Shown here in pieces: positions 1 to 16,809 of a stretch of DNA of 64,000 nucleotides. Origin of the DNA: Comamonas granuli NBRC 101663 (GTDB taxonomy: Bacteria > Pseudomonadota > Gammaproteobacteria > Burkholderiales > Burkholderiaceae_C); contig NZ_BBJX01000010.1 in the NCBI RefSeq assembly GCF_000739995.1, positions 1-64,000 on the forward strand, in the 5' to 3' direction. The number at the start of each line of letters is the position of its first letter. The stretch's first letter is position 1. Below the pieces are notes generated by a model. It was not told the origin of the DNA. It saw only the letters and a program-made list of their open reading frames with translations, and ran no database searches. The position numbers were made by a program, and so were the translations under genes.

Positions 1-12
1 GCACTCGTTCGT

Positions 13-88
13 AGGGGTATAGCTCAATTGGCAGAGCGTCGGTCTCCAAAACCGAAGGTTGTAGGTTCGATTCCTACTGCCCCTGCCA
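13..88 (+). tRNA. tRNA-Trp (anticodon CCA)
   Basis: A 76-nt cloverleaf. The acceptor arm AGGGGTA (13-19) pairs with TGCCCCT (78-84), with discriminator G85 and an encoded CCA at 86-88. The anticodon loop reads CTCCAAA, giving CCA, which decodes UGG. It lies just upstream of secE, the usual bacterial tRNA-Trp/secE/nusG arrangement. Its own promoter is outside the window. Confidence 0.97.
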
Positions 89-105
89 CCTGCTAGTGGC
101 AAACC

Positions 106-130
106 AAGCCCGCCAGCTCCTGGCGGGCTT
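106..130 (+). terminator. Hairpin between tRNA-Trp and secE
   Basis: AAGCCCGCCA (106-115) and TGGCGGGCTT (121-130) form a perfect 10-bp stem with a 5-nt loop. No T-run follows, so it may be an RNA-processing or partial-termination hairpin separating the tRNA from the secE message and not a strong intrinsic terminator. Confidence 0.6.
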
Positions 131-170
131 CAGTGTCTTGAATGGCACCGAAAACAGAGGACAGCCAGTG

Positions 171-554
171 ATGGCCACTTCACAAGTAGAAACAGTCAGC
201 AGCGGTTCGGACAAAGCCAAGCTCGCAGTCGTCGGACTGCTGGTGGTCGCTGCCGTGGCGGGGTTTTATCTGCTGGGCAAGCAGGGCGCCTGGGTTCAGT
301 GGGCGGCCCTTCTGGCGGGTCTGGCGCTGGCGGCCGGTGTCTTTCTGGTGTCCGAGCCGGGGCGGCAATTGCTGGCCTTTTCGCGCGACGCCTGGCGTGA
401 GGTCAAGAAGGTTGTCTGGCCCAGCCGCAAGGAGACTGTGCAGATGACGGGCTACGTGTTTGCCTTTGTAGTCATCATGGCCCTGTTTTTGTGGCTGACG
501 GACAAAACCCTGGAGTGGGTCTTGTACGGCCTGATTCTGGGTTGGAGGAACTAA
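171..554 (+). CDS. secE: Preprotein translocase subunit SecE
   Basis: This is a 127-aa small subunit of the SecYEG channel in the inner membrane. The N-terminal half holds two hydrophobic segments (about residues 20-37 and 43-61). The C-terminal part carries the SecE hallmark: an amphipathic stretch with REVKKVVWPSRKE followed by a last transmembrane helix. Three helices in all matches the proteobacterial form. I chose the ATG at 171, with GAGGA about 9 nt upstream, because an upstream in-frame ATG at 96 would add a non-conserved extension running through the hairpin region. The stop abuts nusG, so the two are co-transcribed. Confidence 0.95.
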   Translation: MATSQVETVSSGSDKAKLAVVGLLVVAAVAGFYLLGKQGAWVQWAALLAGLALAAGVFLVSEPGRQLLAFSRDAWREVKKVVWPSRKETVQMTGYVFAFVVIMALFLWLTDKTLEWVLYGLILGWRN

Positions 555-1145
555 ATGAGCGCTGACGTGGAACAGGGTGCAGCAGCGTCTGCGGCGGCCG
601 AGGCATCGTCCTCCGCCATGCGCTGGTACATCGTCCATGCCTATTCCGGCATGGAGAAGGCGGTCGAGCGCAACATCACCGAGCGTATCGTGCGCTCGGG
701 CATGCAGGGCAAGTTCGGCCGCATCCTCGTGCCGACGGAAGAAGTCGTCGAGATGAAGAACGGCCAGCGCCGCACCACCGAGCGGCGCTTGTTCCCGGGC
801 TATGTATTCGTCGAGATGGTCATGGACGACGACACCTGGCACCTGATCAAGCACACGAGCAAGGTGACGGGCTTCGTGGGGGGCGCCAAGAACCGGCCGG
901 CCCCGATCTCCGAGGATGAGGTCCAGAAGATCGTCCACCAGATGCAAGAGGGCACGGAAAAGCCGCGCCACAAGATCGAATTCATGGTCGGCGAAATGGT
1001 GCGCGTCAAGGAAGGTCCGTTCACGGACTTCAACGGCACGGTCGAAGACGTCAATTACGAAAAGAGCCGCCTGCGTGTATCGGTCATGATTTTTGGCCGC
1101 TCCACGCCCGTCGAGCTGGAATTCGGTCAGGTCGAGAAAACCTGA
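555..1145 (+). CDS. nusG: Transcription termination/antitermination factor NusG
   Basis: The 196-aa protein binds RNA polymerase and couples it to Rho or the leading ribosome. After a short alanine-rich extension, the NGN domain begins at [20 protein letters not shown]. The C-terminal KOW domain is visible as [18 protein letters not shown] and continues to the C-terminal [11 protein letters not shown]. The start codon follows the secE stop immediately (TAA ATG), implying translational coupling. The extra ~20 N-terminal residues are common in Burkholderiales NusG. Confidence 0.97.
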   Translation: MSADVEQGAAASAAAEASSSAMRWYIVHAYSGMEKAVERNITERIVRSGMQGKFGRILVPTEEVVEMKNGQRRTTERRLFPGYVFVEMVMDDDTWHLIKHTSKVTGFVGGAKNRPAPISEDEVQKIVHQMQEGTEKPRHKIEFMVGEMVRVKEGPFTDFNGTVEDVNYEKSRLRVSVMIFGRSTPVELEFGQVEKT

Positions 1146-1271
1146 TCTTTGCCTGAGCGCAGCAGGTCCTTGCGCACTTTACCGGCTCGGTGCGCTGTGC
1201 GAAAGAGCCGTCAACCCCGGGGAGCCTGAGGCCCAACGCCCAGGCGATCGCACCCGCAAGGAGTCATCCAC

Positions 1272-1703
1272 ATGGCGAAAAAAATCGTCGGCTTCATCAA
1301 GCTGCAAGTGCCGGCTGGTAAGGCCAATCCCTCTCCGCCCATCGGCCCGGCACTGGGTCAGCGCGGCCTCAACATCATGGAGTTCTGCAAGGCATTCAAT
1401 GCGCAGACCCAGGGTGTCGAGCCGGGCCTGCCGCTGCCCGTGGTCATCACGGCGTTTGCGGACAAGAGCTTCACCTTCATCATCAAGACCCCTCCGGCCA
1501 CGACGCTGATCAAGAAGGCGATCAAGCTGGAAAAGGGCTCCGCGAATGCTCTCAAGAGCAAGGTCGGCAAGATCACGCGCGCTCAGCTCGAAGAGATCGC
1601 CAAGACCAAGATGAAAGACATGAACGCAGCCGACCTCGACGCGGCTGTGCGTACCATTGCAGGTTCCGCGCGCTCCATGGGCGTGACGGTGGAGGGTGTG
1701 TAA
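1272..1703 (+). CDS. rplK: 50S ribosomal protein L11
   Basis: The 143-aa L11 binds 23S rRNA at the GTPase-associated centre and is needed for RelA activation. The N-terminal [20 protein letters not shown] and [19 protein letters not shown] are diagnostic. An AAGGAG ribosome-binding site (1258-1263) sits 8 nt before the ATG. The 126-nt gap after nusG is the expected place for a promoter and the L1 autoregulatory site, but I could not mark a convincing -35/-10 pair there. It is followed without a gap by rplA. Confidence 0.98.
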   Translation: MAKKIVGFIKLQVPAGKANPSPPIGPALGQRGLNIMEFCKAFNAQTQGVEPGLPLPVVITAFADKSFTFIIKTPPATTLIKKAIKLEKGSANALKSKVGKITRAQLEEIAKTKMKDMNAADLDAAVRTIAGSARSMGVTVEGV

Positions 1704-2399
1704 ATGGCCAAGCTGACCAAGAAGCAAAAAGCCCTGCAGGGCAAGGTGGATTCGAACCGCCTGTATTCCCTGGCTGATGCGCTGGTCATCGTCAAGGACG
1801 CGGCCACGGCCAAGTTCGACGAGTCCATCGACGTGGCGGTGCAACTGGGCGTGGACGCCAAGAAGTCCGACCAGGTGGTGCGCGGTGCCGTGGTGCTGCC
1901 CAACGGCACGGGCAAGACCACCCGTGTGGCCGTGTTCGCCCAAGGCGCCAAGGCCGAAGAGGCCAAGGCGGCGGGCGCCGACATCGTCGGCATGGATGAC
2001 CTGGCTGCCCAGGTCAAGGCGGGTGACATGCCGTTCGACGTGGTCATCGCCGCGCCTGACGCCATGCGCGTGGTCGGTACGCTGGGCCAGATCCTCGGCC
2101 CGCGCGGCCTGATGCCCAACCCCAAGGTCGGCACCGTGACGCCCGACGTCGCCACGGCCGTGAAGAACGCCAAGGCCGGCCAGGTGCAGTTCCGCGTCGA
2201 CAAGGCCGGCATCGTGCACAGCACCATCGGCCGCCGCTCGTTCGACAACGACAAGCTGCAAGGCAACCTCGCCGCCCTGATCGAAGCCCTGAACAAGGCC
2301 AAGCCTGCAACCAGCAAGGGTCTGTACCTGCGCAAGGTGGCGGTGTCGTCCACGATGGGCCTGGGCGTGCGCGTGGATACGCAATCCATCGCGGCGTGA
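1704..2399 (+). CDS. rplA: 50S ribosomal protein L1
   Basis: The 231-aa L1 stalk protein binds 23S rRNA and, in enterics, represses its own rplKA message. The L1 signature [20 protein letters not shown] is present near residue 70, as is the conserved [15 protein letters not shown] near residue 131. The ATG follows the rplK stop directly, so translation is coupled. Length is normal. Confidence 0.98.
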   Translation: MAKLTKKQKALQGKVDSNRLYSLADALVIVKDAATAKFDESIDVAVQLGVDAKKSDQVVRGAVVLPNGTGKTTRVAVFAQGAKAEEAKAAGADIVGMDDLAAQVKAGDMPFDVVIAAPDAMRVVGTLGQILGPRGLMPNPKVGTVTPDVATAVKNAKAGQVQFRVDKAGIVHSTIGRRSFDNDKLQGNLAALIEALNKAKPATSKGLYLRKVAVSSTMGLGVRVDTQSIAA

Positions 2400-2404
2400 T
2401 GGCG

Positions 2405-2626
2405 TGAATCTTGAGGCGCCTGCAAAGGCGCCTCGGTGGTGGGCCGGTGCAGCAATGCATCGGGCCATCCAAGACCGCTGGTGTGCCCGCAAGGCACTTA
2501 ATCCCCGAGGGGCCAGCGCAGATGGCGATCCCGCTGCAGATGGAATCCGTTCCTCAACAGTTGGTCGCTGCAACAAGAGCGTGCGCGAGGGGCCTGCCCT
2601 GGAGCGCACATTTTAAGGAGTAGACC
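2405..2626 (+). promoter_or_regulatory. rplJ leader (ribosomal protein L10 leader)
   Basis: This 220-nt untranslated stretch between rplA and rplJ has the expected L10-leader fold. CGCTGG (2476-2481) pairs with CCAGCG (2513-2518) and encloses two hairpins: GTGCC (2483-2487) with GGCAC (2493-2497), and CCCC (2503-2506) with GGGG (2509-2512). Just after rplA there is also a GAGGCGCC/GGCGCCTC hairpin (2413-2434), possibly an attenuator. By analogy with other proteobacteria, L10-(L7/L12)4 would bind here and repress rplJL. The structure is seen; the regulation is inferred. Confidence 0.75.
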
Positions 2627-3133
2627 TTGAGTCTGAATCGCAGTGAGAAAGAAGCGGTCATCAATGAAGTGACCAGCCTCGCCGCTAAAGCTCAAACGCT
2701 GGTGATTGCGGAATACCGTGGCATCACGGTCGCCGACATGACCAAACTGCGCGTCGATGCACGCAGCAAGGGCGTGAGCCTGAGTGTTCTGAAGAACACC
2801 CTGGCCCGCCGTGCTGTGGCCGGCAGCCAGTTTGACGTGGTGGCCGACCAGATGACCGGTCCGCTGATCTATGGCTTCTCCGAAGACGCCGTGGCCGCTG
2901 CCAAAGTGGTGGCCGATTTCGCGAAAACCAACGACAAGCTGGTGATCCGCGGCGGTGCTTTCGGTGGCAAGGCCCTGGACGTCAACGGCGTGAAGCAACT
3001 GGCCAACATTCCTTCCAAGGAAGTGCTGCTGGCCCAGCTGTGTGGCTTGCTGATGTCGCCGATGTCCCGCACCGCCGTGGTGCTGGGTGCGCTGGCGGCC
3101 AAAAAAGGCGAAGGCGAAGCCGTTGCTGCCTGA
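2627..3133 (+). CDS. rplJ: 50S ribosomal protein L10
   Basis: The 168-aa protein anchors L7/L12 dimers to the ribosomal stalk. The N-terminus ([18 protein letters not shown]) and the [10 protein letters not shown]-terminal region match beta-proteobacterial L10. The start is a TTG at 2627 preceded by AAGGAG (2615-2620), the only start that gives the family N-terminus. A weak start codon plus the structured leader fits tight translational control. Confidence 0.96.
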   Translation: MSLNRSEKEAVINEVTSLAAKAQTLVIAEYRGITVADMTKLRVDARSKGVSLSVLKNTLARRAVAGSQFDVVADQMTGPLIYGFSEDAVAAAKVVADFAKTNDKLVIRGGAFGGKALDVNGVKQLANIPSKEVLLAQLCGLLMSPMSRTAVVLGALAAKKGEGEAVAA

Positions 3134-3177
3134 GCAGCGTGCTGACCGACCTGTTAACTAATTGTTAGGAAATCAAA

Positions 3178-3552
<375 letters not shown>

Positions 3553-3616
3553 TTCGGCCTCGTGCAAGGGCTGGAGTGCTCGCAATGGGCCTCCAGCCTT
3601 TGGCGCTTCCAGAGCG

Positions 3617-3687
3617 CACTTGAAAGCGGGCTTGGGCGGCATGCCGATGATGGCCGCCGACGGAGAGTCCCAAACCGTTTTCAAGTG
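3617..3687 (+). promoter_or_regulatory. Long stem-loop in the rplL-rpoB spacer
   Basis: In the 295-nt spacer, CACTTGAAA (3617-3625) pairs exactly with TTTCAAGTG (3679-3687). The pairing continues with CGG/CCG and a GCTTGGG/CCCAAA-type segment, and an inner GGCGGC/GCCGCC hairpin caps it. There is no T-run. In E. coli the equivalent spacer holds an attenuator and an RNase III site that lower rpoBC relative to rplJL; this structure is a plausible counterpart. The rest of the spacer shows no gene. Confidence 0.55.
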
Positions 3688-3847
3688 TCTTCTGACCCAC
3701 CCGACAGCAGAAGGCGCCTTGGTCCGGGCGATGTGCAAGGCATCGCCGTCCGCCATGGTTGGTAGTGGCCAACCGCCAAGCCTGCGGCCTCGCCGCCGCA
3801 GTCCCGTCGTCGAAGACCCAGGACCCAAGTCTTAGCCCGGAGAATTC

Positions 3848-7960
<4,113 letters not shown>

Positions 7961-8006
7961 AGCGGGGCAGGTTTAACAAAAAGTGAGCTGCTAGCGCTTA
8001 ACTAGA

Positions 8007-8040
8007 AAGGCTTTGCGAATGATTTGATTCGCAAAGCCTT
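8007..8040 (+). promoter_or_regulatory. Perfect 14-bp hairpin between rpoB and rpoC
   Basis: AAGGCTTTGCGAAT (8007-8020) and ATTCGCAAAGCCTT (8027-8040) form an uninterrupted 14-bp stem with a GATTTG loop. It is AT-richer than its surroundings and is not followed by a T-run. A TATGAT hexamer at 8061-8066 could be a weak internal -10. The hairpin may be a processing, stability or attenuation element that tunes rpoC output. Confidence 0.6.
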
Positions 8041-8090
8041 ATGCAACAAGCGCGGCCCGCTATGATTTTTGACGAAAAGGAAAGAGTCAC

Positions 8091-12332
<4,242 letters not shown>

Positions 12333-12341
12333 CACGCCAGT

Positions 12342-12373
12342 CAGCGCATCCCCGCCGCGTGCGGGATGCGCTG
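12342..12373 (+). terminator. Hairpin directly after rpoC
   Basis: CAGCGCATCCC (12342-12352) pairs with GGGATGCGCTG (12363-12373) as an 11-bp GC-rich stem immediately after the rpoC stop. No T-run follows. It probably protects the 3' end or assists the terminator downstream. Confidence 0.5.
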
Positions 12374-12405
12374 GCGGCTGTCCGGTGCGATGGATTTGAC
12401 CCCAG

Positions 12406-12449
12406 ACGCTCCCGCCCTGTCTGATCCCAGGCAGGCCGGGAGCGTTTTC
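12406..12449 (+). terminator. Rho-independent terminator of the rpoBC operon
   Basis: ACGCTCCCG (12406-12414) pairs with CGGGAGCGT (12437-12445), followed by TTT. The 22-nt loop contains a second small hairpin (CCTG/CAGG). It lies between rpoC and rsmB and is the best intrinsic terminator of the long ribosomal/RNAP transcription unit. Confidence 0.75.
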
Positions 12450-12463
12450 ACTGGCCCCACTGC

Positions 12464-13861
12464 ATGACGCCCACTGCCCCGCGCCCGCCGGCCCCGGCCG
12501 CTTCCGATCTGCCCCCCGCCGCCCGCAAGGCGCCCGCCCTGTCGCAGCGCCTGCGGTCCGTGGCCGCCGCGCTGCAGGCCGTGCGCGCTGGGCGCTCCGC
12601 CACGGCGGCCCTGCAGGCCGTGGCGCCGGCCGAGCGCCCCGCGGTGCAGGCGCTGCTGTTCGAGGTGCTGCGCCACCTGGGCCTGGCCCAGGCGCTGCGC
12701 CAGCAATTGGCGCCGCGCGCGCCTGCGCCGGCGGCCGATGCCCTGCTGTGCACGGCGCTGGCCTTGCTGGCGGCGCCCGCCGGCGCGTCCTACGAGCCGC
12801 ACACCCTGGTCAACCAGGCGGTGGAGGCCGCCAAGGCCCAGCAGGCCACGCGCGCGCAGGCCGGCTTCATCAACGCCTGCCTGCGCCGTTTCCTGCGCGA
12901 GCACGCCGGCCTGTGCGCCACCGCCCTGCAGCAGGGCCAGGCGCGCTGGAACCACCCGGACTGGTGGGTGCACCGGCTGCGCCAGGACCATCCGCACGAG
13001 TGGGAGCAGATCCTGCAGGCCAGCCGCAAGCAGGCGCCGCTGGTCCTGCGGGTTAATCAACAAAAATGCACTCCAGCGCAATACCAGAAAGCGCTGGCAG
13101 CTATCAATTTGGAAGCGGATCGCATCGGTGACTGCGGCCTGGTGCTGCGCCGCGCTGTGCCGGTGCAGGAGCTGCCGGGCTTTGCCCAGGGCTGGGTCTC
13201 GGTGCAGGACGCGGGCGCGCAGCGCGCCGCGCCCCTGCTGCTGCAGGGGCTGGACCTGCGCCAGCCGCTGCGCATCCTCGACGCCTGTGCCGCCCCCGGC
13301 GGCAAGACCGCGCACCTGCTCGAATGCGCCGGCCCGCAGGCCCCCCTGCAGCTCACGGCGCTGGATGTGGATGCGCAGCGCTGCGAGCGCATCCACGAGA
13401 CGCTGCAGCGCCTGGGCCTGCAGGCGCAGGTGCTGGTGGCCGATGCCGCCCGCCCCGCGGACTGGTGGGAGTCGCGCTGCGGCGGCGAGCCCTTCGACGC
13501 CATCCTGCTCGATGCGCCGTGCACGGCCTCGGGCATCGTGCGCCGCCACCCCGACGTCGCCTGGCTGCGGCGCGCCAGCGACGTGGAGCAGCTCGCCGCC
13601 ACCCAGGCGCGGCTGCTGCGCGCGCTCTGGCCGCTGGTGCGCCCGGGCGGCAGGCTGCTGTACTGCACCTGCTCGGTGTTCCGCGCCGAGGGCAGCGAGC
13701 AGATCAAAGCGTTTCTTGCGCACAACACTGATGCGCGCCTCCTGCCATCCCCCGGGCATTTGTTGCCCGGCCTGGCCCCCAAGGACCAGGGTCTCCCGGA
13801 CAATGGGTCGGGTGAACACGATGGCTTTTTCTACGCACTGCTCGAAAAGCGCCGTGCCTGA
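12464..13861 (+). CDS. rsmB: 16S rRNA m5C967 methyltransferase RsmB (Sun/Fmu)
   Basis: The 465-aa S-adenosylmethionine-dependent enzyme methylates C967 of 16S rRNA. An N-terminal NusB-like helical domain (about residues 30-150) includes NQAVEAAKAQQATRAQAGFI. The Rossmann domain starts with ILDACAAPGGKTAHLLE, the SAM-binding motif. The two catalytic cysteines are in DAPCTASGIVRRHPD (about Cys353) and YCTCSVF (about Cys403). A short AT-richer palindromic segment is embedded in frame near 13067-13110. The gene overlaps the DUF4390 gene, and rsmB-DUF4390-ntrYX forms one unit. Confidence 0.95.
   Translation: MTPTAPRPPAPAASDLPPAARKAPALSQRLRSVAAALQAVRAGRSATAALQAVAPAERPAVQALLFEVLRHLGLAQALRQQLAPRAPAPAADALLCTALALLAAPAGASYEPHTLVNQAVEAAKAQQATRAQAGFINACLRRFLREHAGLCATALQQGQARWNHPDWWVHRLRQDHPHEWEQILQASRKQAPLVLRVNQQKCTPAQYQKALAAINLEADRIGDCGLVLRRAVPVQELPGFAQGWVSVQDAGAQRAAPLLLQGLDLRQPLRILDACAAPGGKTAHLLECAGPQAPLQLTALDVDAQRCERIHETLQRLGLQAQVLVADAARPADWWESRCGGEPFDAILLDAPCTASGIVRRHPDVAWLRRASDVEQLAATQARLLRALWPLVRPGGRLLYCTCSVFRAEGSEQIKAFLAHNTDARLLPSPGHLLPGLAPKDQGLPDNGSGEHDGFFYALLEKRRA
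13073..13097 (+). repeat. Palindromic repeat-like insert inside rsmB
   Basis: CCAGCGC (13073-13079) and GCGCTGG (13091-13097) form a hairpin followed by CAGCTATCAATTT, in a stretch clearly AT-richer than the rest of rsmB. From memory, this resembles a short dispersed intergenic palindrome common in Comamonadaceae genomes. Here the reading frame runs straight through it. Membership in a repeat family needs a genome-wide count. Confidence 0.45.
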
Positions 13862-14486
13862 CGGGGCCGTGGCCGGGGGGCGGCTGCGCCGGGCCCTGCG
13901 CTGCCTGTCCGGCTGGCTGCTGGGCTGCCTGCTGGTGCTGGGCGCCGGCGCGCACGCCGCCGCCACCGGGGCGGTGAAGGACCTGCGGCTCGAGGCTGCG
14001 GACGACGGCCTGTACCTGCACGCCCTGCTGGAGTTCGAGGTGCCCGCGCTGGCCGAGGATGCCCTGCGCAAGGGCATCCCCATGTACTTCGTCACCGAAG
14101 CCGAGCTCACCCGCAGCCGCTGGTACTGGTACGACCAGCCGGTGGCCACGGCGCAGCGCTACCTGCGCCTGAGCTACCAGCCGCTGACGCGCCGTTGGCG
14201 GCTCAACGTCGCCTCCGAGCCCTTCGACCCCAGCGGGCTGGGGGTGTCGCTGGGGCAGAACTTTGACGAGTTGTCCGACGTGCTCGCCGCCATGCAGCGC
14301 ATCGCACGCTGGAAGATCGCGCCGCCGTCGGCGATCGAGCCGCGCGCGCAGTACAACCTGCAACTGCGCTTTCGCCTCGACATGTCGCAGTTGCCCCGGC
14401 CGCTGCAGATCGGTGCGCTCGGACGCTCGGGCTGGAGCCTGTCCTTCGCGCGCAGCCTGCGCTGGCCCGCGGAGCCCGCGCCATGA
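13821..14486 (+). CDS. DUF4390 domain-containing exported protein
   Basis: A 221-aa protein with an N-terminal signal peptide (arginine-rich start, then LSGWLLGCLLVLGAGAHA) and a periplasmic DUF4390 domain of unknown function. ATG 13821 overlaps rsmB by 41 nt. A GTG at 13869 would give a tidier signal peptide and is a real alternative. The stop overlaps the start of the sensor kinase gene (ATGA). This gene is typically found just before ntrY-like kinases in betaproteobacteria, suggesting a linked envelope role, but no function is established. Confidence 0.8.
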   Translation: MAFSTHCSKSAVPDGAVAGGRLRRALRCLSGWLLGCLLVLGAGAHAAATGAVKDLRLEAADDGLYLHALLEFEVPALAEDALRKGIPMYFVTEAELTRSRWYWYDQPVATAQRYLRLSYQPLTRRWRLNVASEPFDPSGLGVSLGQNFDELSDVLAAMQRIARWKIAPPSAIEPRAQYNLQLRFRLDMSQLPRPLQIGALGRSGWSLSFARSLRWPAEPAP

Positions 14487-16774
14487 GCAGCACGCAAAGC
14501 GCGCACCGCCCCTCGCAGGCCGTGCGCTGGGCCCTGGGCGTGGGCGCGGCCATCATGACGGCCATCGCGCTGGTGCTGTTCTTCCTGCTCACCCTCACGA
14601 CCAACAACCGCGGGTTGTACGAGCGCAACTACGCCTGGCTCTTCGGCGTCAACGTGGTGGTCGCGTTCCTGCTGCTGGCCGTGCTGCTCTGGATGGCGCT
14701 GCGCCTGTACCTGCGGCTCAAGCGCGGGCGCTTCGGCAGCCGCCTGCTGGTCAAGCTGGCGGCCATCTTCGCGCTGGTGGGGCTGGCGCCGGGCCTGCTC
14801 ATTTACTTCGTGTCCTACCAGTTCGTGGCGCGCTCCATCGAGAGCTGGTTCGACGTGAAGGTCGAGGGCGCGCTCTCCGCGGGGGTCAGCCTGGCGGGCG
14901 CCACGCTCGAAATGCAGGCCAGCGAGACGGCCACGCGCCTGCGCAGCCTCGGCGCCCCGCTGGGCCAGACCTCGGATGCCGCGGCGGGGCTGGTGCTCGA
15001 ACGCATCCGCGACCAGCTCGGCGCCAGCGACGTGCTGCTCTGGAGCGCCACGGGCCAGCTCGTGGCCAGCGCCGGGCAATCGCGCTACCGCCTGGACCAG
15101 GAGCGCCCGCCCGCCGCCCTGCTGCGCCTGGTGCGCCAGCAGCGCGCCATCGGGCAGATCGAGGGCCTGGAGGAATTGCCCGAGAGCGCCTCCCCCGAGG
15201 CCTTGCGCAAGGTGCGCATCACCGCCCTGGCCTGGGTGCCGAGCACGGGCATGGGGCTGGTGGCCGAGTCGCGCTTCCTGCAGGCCATGGTGCCCCTGCC
15301 CGAGGTGCTGGTGGCCAACGCCGTCGCCGTGCAGGAAGCCAACCGCGAATACCAGGAGCGCGCCCTGGCGCGCGGCGGCCTGCGCCGCATGTACATCGGC
15401 ACCCTCACCCTGAGCCTGTTCCTCGCCGTATTCGGCGCCGTGCTGCTGGCGGTGCTGCTGGGCAACCAGCTGGCGCGTCCCCTGCTGGTTCTGGCCGAGG
15501 GCGTGCGGGAAGTCGCCGAAGGCAACCTCAGCCCCAAGGCCAGCGTGCAGGGCAAGGATGAGCTGGGCGGGCTCACGCGCGCCTTCGCCTCCATGACGCA
15601 GCAGCTTGCCGACGCGCGCGGCGCGGTCGAGCGCAGCATGGCCGCCGTGGACACGGCGCGCGCCCGGCTGCAGACGATTCTGGACAACCTCACCGCCGGC
15701 GTCATCGTGCTCGATGCCGCCGGCACCATCCGCTCGACCAATCCGGGCGCGGCGCGCATTCTGCGCGCCCCCATGGCCACGTTCGAGGGGCAGCCCCTAG
15801 CCGCGGTGCCCGGGCTGCAGGCGCTGGCCGAAGGGGTGCAAAAGCAGTTCGACGCCTTCCTGGGCCATGGCGAGCCCGCCGGCTCGGAGCACTGGCAGCA
15901 GGCCTTCGAACTGCATCCCGTGGGCGCGGCCCAGGCCGCCGGGGGCGTGGCCCAGGACACCGTCAGCATCGTCGCGCGCGGCGCCGCGCTGCCCGATGGG
16001 GCGCGGCTGCTGGTGTTCGACGACATCACCGAAATCGTCTCCGCCCAGCGCGCCCAGGCCTGGGGCGAGGTGGCGCGGCGCCTGGCGCACGAGATCAAGA
16101 ACCCGCTCACCCCCATCCAGCTCTCGGCCGAGCGCCTGGAGATGAAGCTGCAGGGCAAGCTGCCCGCGCCGGAGCAGGCTGTGCTGTCCAAATCGGTCAA
16201 GACCATCGTCGAGCAGGTCGATGCCATGAAGCGCCTGGTCAACGAATTCCGCGACTACGCGCGCCTGCCCGCGGCCGAACTCAAGCCCGTGGACCTCAAT
16301 GCGCTGATCACCGACATCCTGCACCTCTACGAGTCAGACCGCGCCACCGTGGCCGTGCAGGCCCGCCTCGATCCGCGCTGCCCGCGCATCCTGGGCGATG
16401 CCCAGCAACTGCGCCAGATCGTGCACAACCTCGTGCAGAACGCGCAGGACGCGACGGAGCAGGCGGCGCAGCAGCCCGCCGGAGAGGCGTTTCTCCCGGT
16501 CTGCATCAGCACCCAGTGGAGCGAGACCACCGGCCGCGTACGCCTGCAGGTGAGCGACCACGGCAGCGGTTTTCCCGCGCACATCCTGAGAAGGGCGTTC
16601 GAGCCCTATGTGACCACCAAGGCGCGTGGCACCGGCCTGGGCCTGGCCGTGGTCAAGAAGATCGCCGACGAGCATGGCGCACGCATAGAGTTACTCAATC
16701 GGCAGGAGGAAGGGGTAGTGCGGGGCGCCCAAGTGTCGCTATCATTCGCCCCGGAGCAGACAGTTGCGTCCTGA
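14483..16774 (+). CDS. NtrY-like membrane sensor histidine kinase
   Basis: The 763-aa kinase has an N-terminal membrane block (hydrophobic segments near residues 15-40, 52-76 and 95-120), a long periplasmic or extracytoplasmic region, another membrane helix near 307-330 and a HAMP linker. A PAS domain follows (QTILDNLTAGVIVLDAAGTI), then HisKA with phospho-acceptor His536 in RRLAHEIKNPLTPIQLS. The HATPase_c domain has its N-box (HNLVQNAQDA) and G-boxes (SDHGSGF, GTGLGLAVVKKI). It pairs with the regulator encoded 35 nt downstream. The NtrY family has been tied to nitrogen and redox sensing; the signal here is unknown. Confidence 0.9.
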   Translation: MSSTQSAHRPSQAVRWALGVGAAIMTAIALVLFFLLTLTTNNRGLYERNYAWLFGVNVVVAFLLLAVLLWMALRLYLRLKRGRFGSRLLVKLAAIFALVGLAPGLLIYFVSYQFVARSIESWFDVKVEGALSAGVSLAGATLEMQASETATRLRSLGAPLGQTSDAAAGLVLERIRDQLGASDVLLWSATGQLVASAGQSRYRLDQERPPAALLRLVRQQRAIGQIEGLEELPESASPEALRKVRITALAWVPSTGMGLVAESRFLQAMVPLPEVLVANAVAVQEANREYQERALARGGLRRMYIGTLTLSLFLAVFGAVLLAVLLGNQLARPLLVLAEGVREVAEGNLSPKASVQGKDELGGLTRAFASMTQQLADARGAVERSMAAVDTARARLQTILDNLTAGVIVLDAAGTIRSTNPGAARILRAPMATFEGQPLAAVPGLQALAEGVQKQFDAFLGHGEPAGSEHWQQAFELHPVGAAQAAGGVAQDTVSIVARGAALPDGARLLVFDDITEIVSAQRAQAWGEVARRLAHEIKNPLTPIQLSAERLEMKLQGKLPAPEQAVLSKSVKTIVEQVDAMKRLVNEFRDYARLPAAELKPVDLNALITDILHLYESDRATVAVQARLDPRCPRILGDAQQLRQIVHNLVQNAQDATEQAAQQPAGEAFLPVCISTQWSETTGRVRLQVSDHGSGFPAHILRRAFEPYVTTKARGTGLGLAVVKKIADEHGARIELLNRQEEGVVRGAQVSLSFAPEQTVAS

Positions 16775-16809
16775 CAACAACCCGCACGGCAGAGGCAAGG
16801 CATCCCTTC

